Shown here piece by piece: positions 6,916-10,451 of a stretch of 10,451 nt of DNA (the first letter of the stretch is position 1; the number at the start of each line of letters is the position of its first letter). Made by a program: the position numbers and the translations under genes. The DNA lies in contig JAIXTZ010000160.1 in assembly GCA_027483745.1 (NCBI GenBank), positions 1-10,451 on the forward strand, in the 5' to 3' direction. The stretch is from Lysobacteraceae bacterium (GTDB lineage Bacteria > Pseudomonadota > Gammaproteobacteria > Xanthomonadales > Xanthomonadaceae). The notes under the pieces were generated by a model. It worked only from the letters and a program-made list of their open reading frames with translations. It did not search any database and had not been told where the DNA came from.

Positions 6916-6919
6916 ACGC

Positions 6920-7708
6920 GTGTCCCATCCCATCGACCTGCAGCGGCGCGGCGCCGTTGCCTGGCTGGCCCTGGCCCGCCCCGAGGTGCACAACGCCTTC
7001 GACGCCGGCCTGATTGGCGCCCTGAACACCATGCTCGACGCGCTGGCCACCGATGCTTCGGTGCGCGCCCTCGTGCTCACCGGCCAAGGCAGCACCTTCT
7101 CGGCCGGCGCCGACCTGCACTGGATGCGCGGCATGGCGAAGGCCAGCGAAGCCGAGAACCTGGCCGACTCGCTGGAACTCGCGCGCCTGATGCGCACGCT
7201 GAACTTCTTCCCGAAGCCGACGATCGCCCGCGTCAACGGCTCGGCCTACGGCGGCGGCTTGGGGCTGGTGGCCTGCTGCGACATCGCCATCGCGGTCGAG
7301 GGCGCGAAATTCTCGCTGTCGGAGGCCAAGCTCGGCCTCGTGCCGGCGGTGATCTCGCCCTACGTCGTGGCGGCCATCGGTGCCCGCCAGGCCCGCAAGC
7401 TGTTCCAGACCGCGGAAGTCTTCGAGGCGCCGGAAGCCGCGCGCATCGGCCTGCTGCACCGCTGCGTGCCGGCCGGCGAGCTCGATGACGCCGTCGACCG
7501 CGAGCTGCACTGGCTGGGCAAGGGCGGCCCCATCGCGCAGGCGGAAGCGAAGACGCTCGCCCTGCGCATGGGCGGCCTGACGCGCGAGGACGCCGAGCGC
7601 ATCGACGCGGAGAACGCGAAGCTGATCGCGCGCCTGCGCGTTTCGCCGGAAGGCCAGGAAGGCTTGGGCGCCTTCCTCGACAAGCGCGCGCCGCGCTGGG
7701 TGGGCTAA
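6920..7708 (+). CDS. liuC: 3-methylglutaconyl-CoA hydratase (enoyl-CoA hydratase/isomerase family)
   Basis: A 262-residue crotonase-fold enzyme expected to hydrate 3-methylglutaconyl-CoA to 3-hydroxy-3-methylglutaryl-CoA, between the LiuBD carboxylase and LiuE lyase. The first oxyanion-hole loop is SAGADLHWMRGMA (61-73); ADLxWM is typical of the leucine-pathway hydratases. The second is NGSAYGGGLGLVACCDIAIA (106-125), followed by FSLSEAKLGLVPAVISPYV. By eye, E135 aligns with Glu164 of rat crotonase, while Glu144 is replaced by Gly115. From memory this substitution is usual in bacterial LiuC proteins, so I do not take it as loss of function. The start is GTG 6920, supported by GGAGG; the N terminus MSHPIDLQRRG is normal in length. 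Four bases separate its stop from the cupin gene, so co-transcription is likely. Placement beside liuD and liuE makes a general fatty-acid hydratase less likely. Confidence 0.9.
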   Translation: MSHPIDLQRRGAVAWLALARPEVHNAFDAGLIGALNTMLDALATDASVRALVLTGQGSTFSAGADLHWMRGMAKASEAENLADSLELARLMRTLNFFPKPTIARVNGSAYGGGLGLVACCDIAIAVEGAKFSLSEAKLGLVPAVISPYVVAAIGARQARKLFQTAEVFEAPEAARIGLLHRCVPAGELDDAVDRELHWLGKGGPIAQAEAKTLALRMGGLTREDAERIDAENAKLIARLRVSPEGQEGLGAFLDKRAPRWVG

Positions 7709-7712
7709 AGCC

Positions 7713-8236
7713 ATGAGCGAGCGCCCCTGCCCGGTCGTCAACCTCGATGCGCTGACGCCCCGCCTCATCACCGCCCCGCCCGACGAAAGCCCGGAGAAGT
7801 ACCAGGGCGCCATGGTGGCCCCGATCTCGCCCCGCATCGGTGCGCAGAAGCTGGGTTACAACGTGACGATCGTGCCGCCCGGCAAGGCGGCTTTCCCCGC
7901 CCACAACCATTACGGCAACGAGGAGATGTTCCTCGTGCTCGAAGGCGAAGGCGAACTCCGCGTCGGCGCCGAGCGCTACCCGCTGCGCACGGGCGACGTC
8001 ATCGCCTGCCCCGTCGGCGGGCCGGAAACGGCCCACCAGATCCGCAACACCTCAGCCAGCGCGACGCTGCGCTACCTCGCCGTGAGCACGATGATCTCCC
8101 CCGACCTCTACCAGTACCCGGACTCCGGCAAGACCGGCGCCTCGCACCATCTCGGCCGCGACGAGCACGGCGTGCCGCAGGCCATCCGGCTGCGCAACCG
8201 CGAAGCCGACAACCTCGGCTACTGGGAGGGCGAGTG

Positions 8237-8237
<1 letters not shown>
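7713..8237 (+). CDS. Cupin-domain protein embedded in the leucine catabolism operon
   Basis: A 174-residue single-domain cupin with no signal peptide. Motif 1 runs from G57 through H64-x-H66 and E70/E71 to G78 in PAHNHYGNEEMFLVLEGEGEL. Motif 2 is G94-D-V-I-A-C-P100 followed by H108 and N112. The likely metal ligands H64, H66, E70 or E71, and H108 are all present, so the metal site looks intact. The C-terminal part contains YQYPDSGK and ends DNLGYWEGE, a pattern seen in uncharacterised cupins of the COG3837 kind. It begins four bases after liuC with no strong ribosome binding site, and its stop overlaps the liuD start (TGATG), so it is translated within the liu operon. Its reaction is unknown; enzyme, isomerase or small-molecule sensor are all possible. 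None of the known leucine-pathway steps needs a cupin. Confidence 0.88.
8225..8230 (+). promoter_or_regulatory. Ribosome binding site of liuD
   Basis: GGAGGG inside the last codons of the cupin gene, 6 bases before ATG 8237. It favours ATG 8237 over the GTG at 8234 and suggests liuD is efficiently re-initiated. Confidence 0.6.
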
Positions 8238-10236
<1,999 letters not shown>

Positions 10237-10240
<4 letters not shown>

Positions 10241-10451
10241 GCCGGGAGTTCGTCCGCATCGTCGAAGTCGGCCCGCGCGATGGGCTGCAGAACGAGAAGA
10301 CGCTGGTCGGCACCGCCGACAAGATCGCGCTGATCGAGAAGCTCGCCGCCACGGGCCTCGGCACGGTCGAGGCCACCGCCTTCGTGAGCCCGAAGTGGGT
10401 GCCGCAGATGGCCGACGCCGCCGAGGTCTATGCCGGCGTGGCTCAGCGCGA
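10237..10451 (+). CDS. liuE: Hydroxymethylglutaryl-CoA lyase, 3'-truncated by window edge
   Basis: The first 71 residues of HMG-CoA lyase, which cleaves HMG-CoA to acetyl-CoA and acetoacetate, the last step of the leucine pathway encoded here. [16 protein letters not shown] (residues 6-21) contains the TIM-barrel metal and catalytic region of the family, including the RDGLQ arginine and aspartate. [20 protein letters not shown] is the next hallmark, close to the substrate-binding wall. The full enzyme is about 300 residues, so roughly three quarters lies beyond 10451. The ATG overlaps the liuD stop as ATGA, indicating translational coupling. The frame is open to the edge, and codon use matches liuD. 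Confidence 0.95.

Noticed and set aside
1078..6919. The chaperone/iron block as a genomic island or mobile insertion
   Set aside because: No integrase, transposase, tRNA, terminal repeats or clear composition change is visible, so recent transfer is not supported.
5881..7488. 535-codon open frame on the plus strand running through feoB, feoA and liuC
   Set aside because: It crosses three well-supported genes and the feoA-liuC control region. Its translation looks like frame-shifted GC-rich sequence.
6920..7708. Loss of activity in LiuC because the Glu144 equivalent of crotonase is Gly115
   Set aside because: As far as I recall this Gly is usual in bacterial methylglutaconyl-CoA hydratases, the second glutamate (E135) is present, and the frame is intact.

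Overview
The window is a dense, high-GC stretch of a proteobacterial chromosome. The gene content suggests a gammaproteobacterium, and Xanthomonadales/Lysobacteraceae-like organisms fit best. That placement is inferred from the GC-rich codon use, the liu-type leucine catabolism genes, a short FeoB followed by a small Cys-rich membrane protein, and an HscC/J-protein pair. I see no transposase, integrase, tRNA, rRNA or CRISPR array.

The layout is four blocks. (1) Positions 1-1077 (+) are the 3' part of liuB, the carboxyltransferase (beta) subunit of methylcrotonyl-CoA carboxylase, cut by the left window edge. (2) Positions 1139-4437 (+) hold hscC, a specialised Hsp70, overlapped by the gene for a membrane-anchored J-domain-like protein. 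(3) Positions 4460 to about 6776 (-) hold a ferrous iron uptake operon: feoA, feoB, then a 74-residue membrane protein ending in a CxxCxxC tail. It converges on block 2. (4) Positions 6920-10451 (+) hold liuC (methylglutaconyl-CoA hydratase), a small cupin protein, liuD (biotinylated alpha subunit of methylcrotonyl-CoA carboxylase) and the 5' end of liuE (HMG-CoA lyase), which runs off the right edge.

Blocks 1 and 4 are parts of one pathway. LiuB and LiuD form the carboxylase that converts 3-methylcrotonyl-CoA to 3-methylglutaconyl-CoA. LiuC hydrates that product to HMG-CoA, and LiuE splits HMG-CoA to acetyl-CoA and acetoacetate. About 5.8 kb of chaperone and iron-uptake genes separate liuB from liuC. 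Block 4 is tightly packed: the cupin/liuD junction is TGATG and the liuD/liuE junction is ATGA, so the cupin is probably co-translated with the leucine genes.

The richest non-coding region is the 116-143 bp between the divergent feoA and liuC genes. It holds a perfect inverted repeat resembling a Fur box, a TATAAT directly next to it facing feoA, and a possible -10 facing liuC. These elements suggest that feoA starts at a GTG at 6776, not at the more obvious ATG at 6803, which lies inside the promoter/operator.

I found no wholly new system. The points most worth following up are the feoA promoter and start, the cupin inside the leucine operon, the altered HPD motif in the J-protein, and the Cys-tailed protein after feoB.
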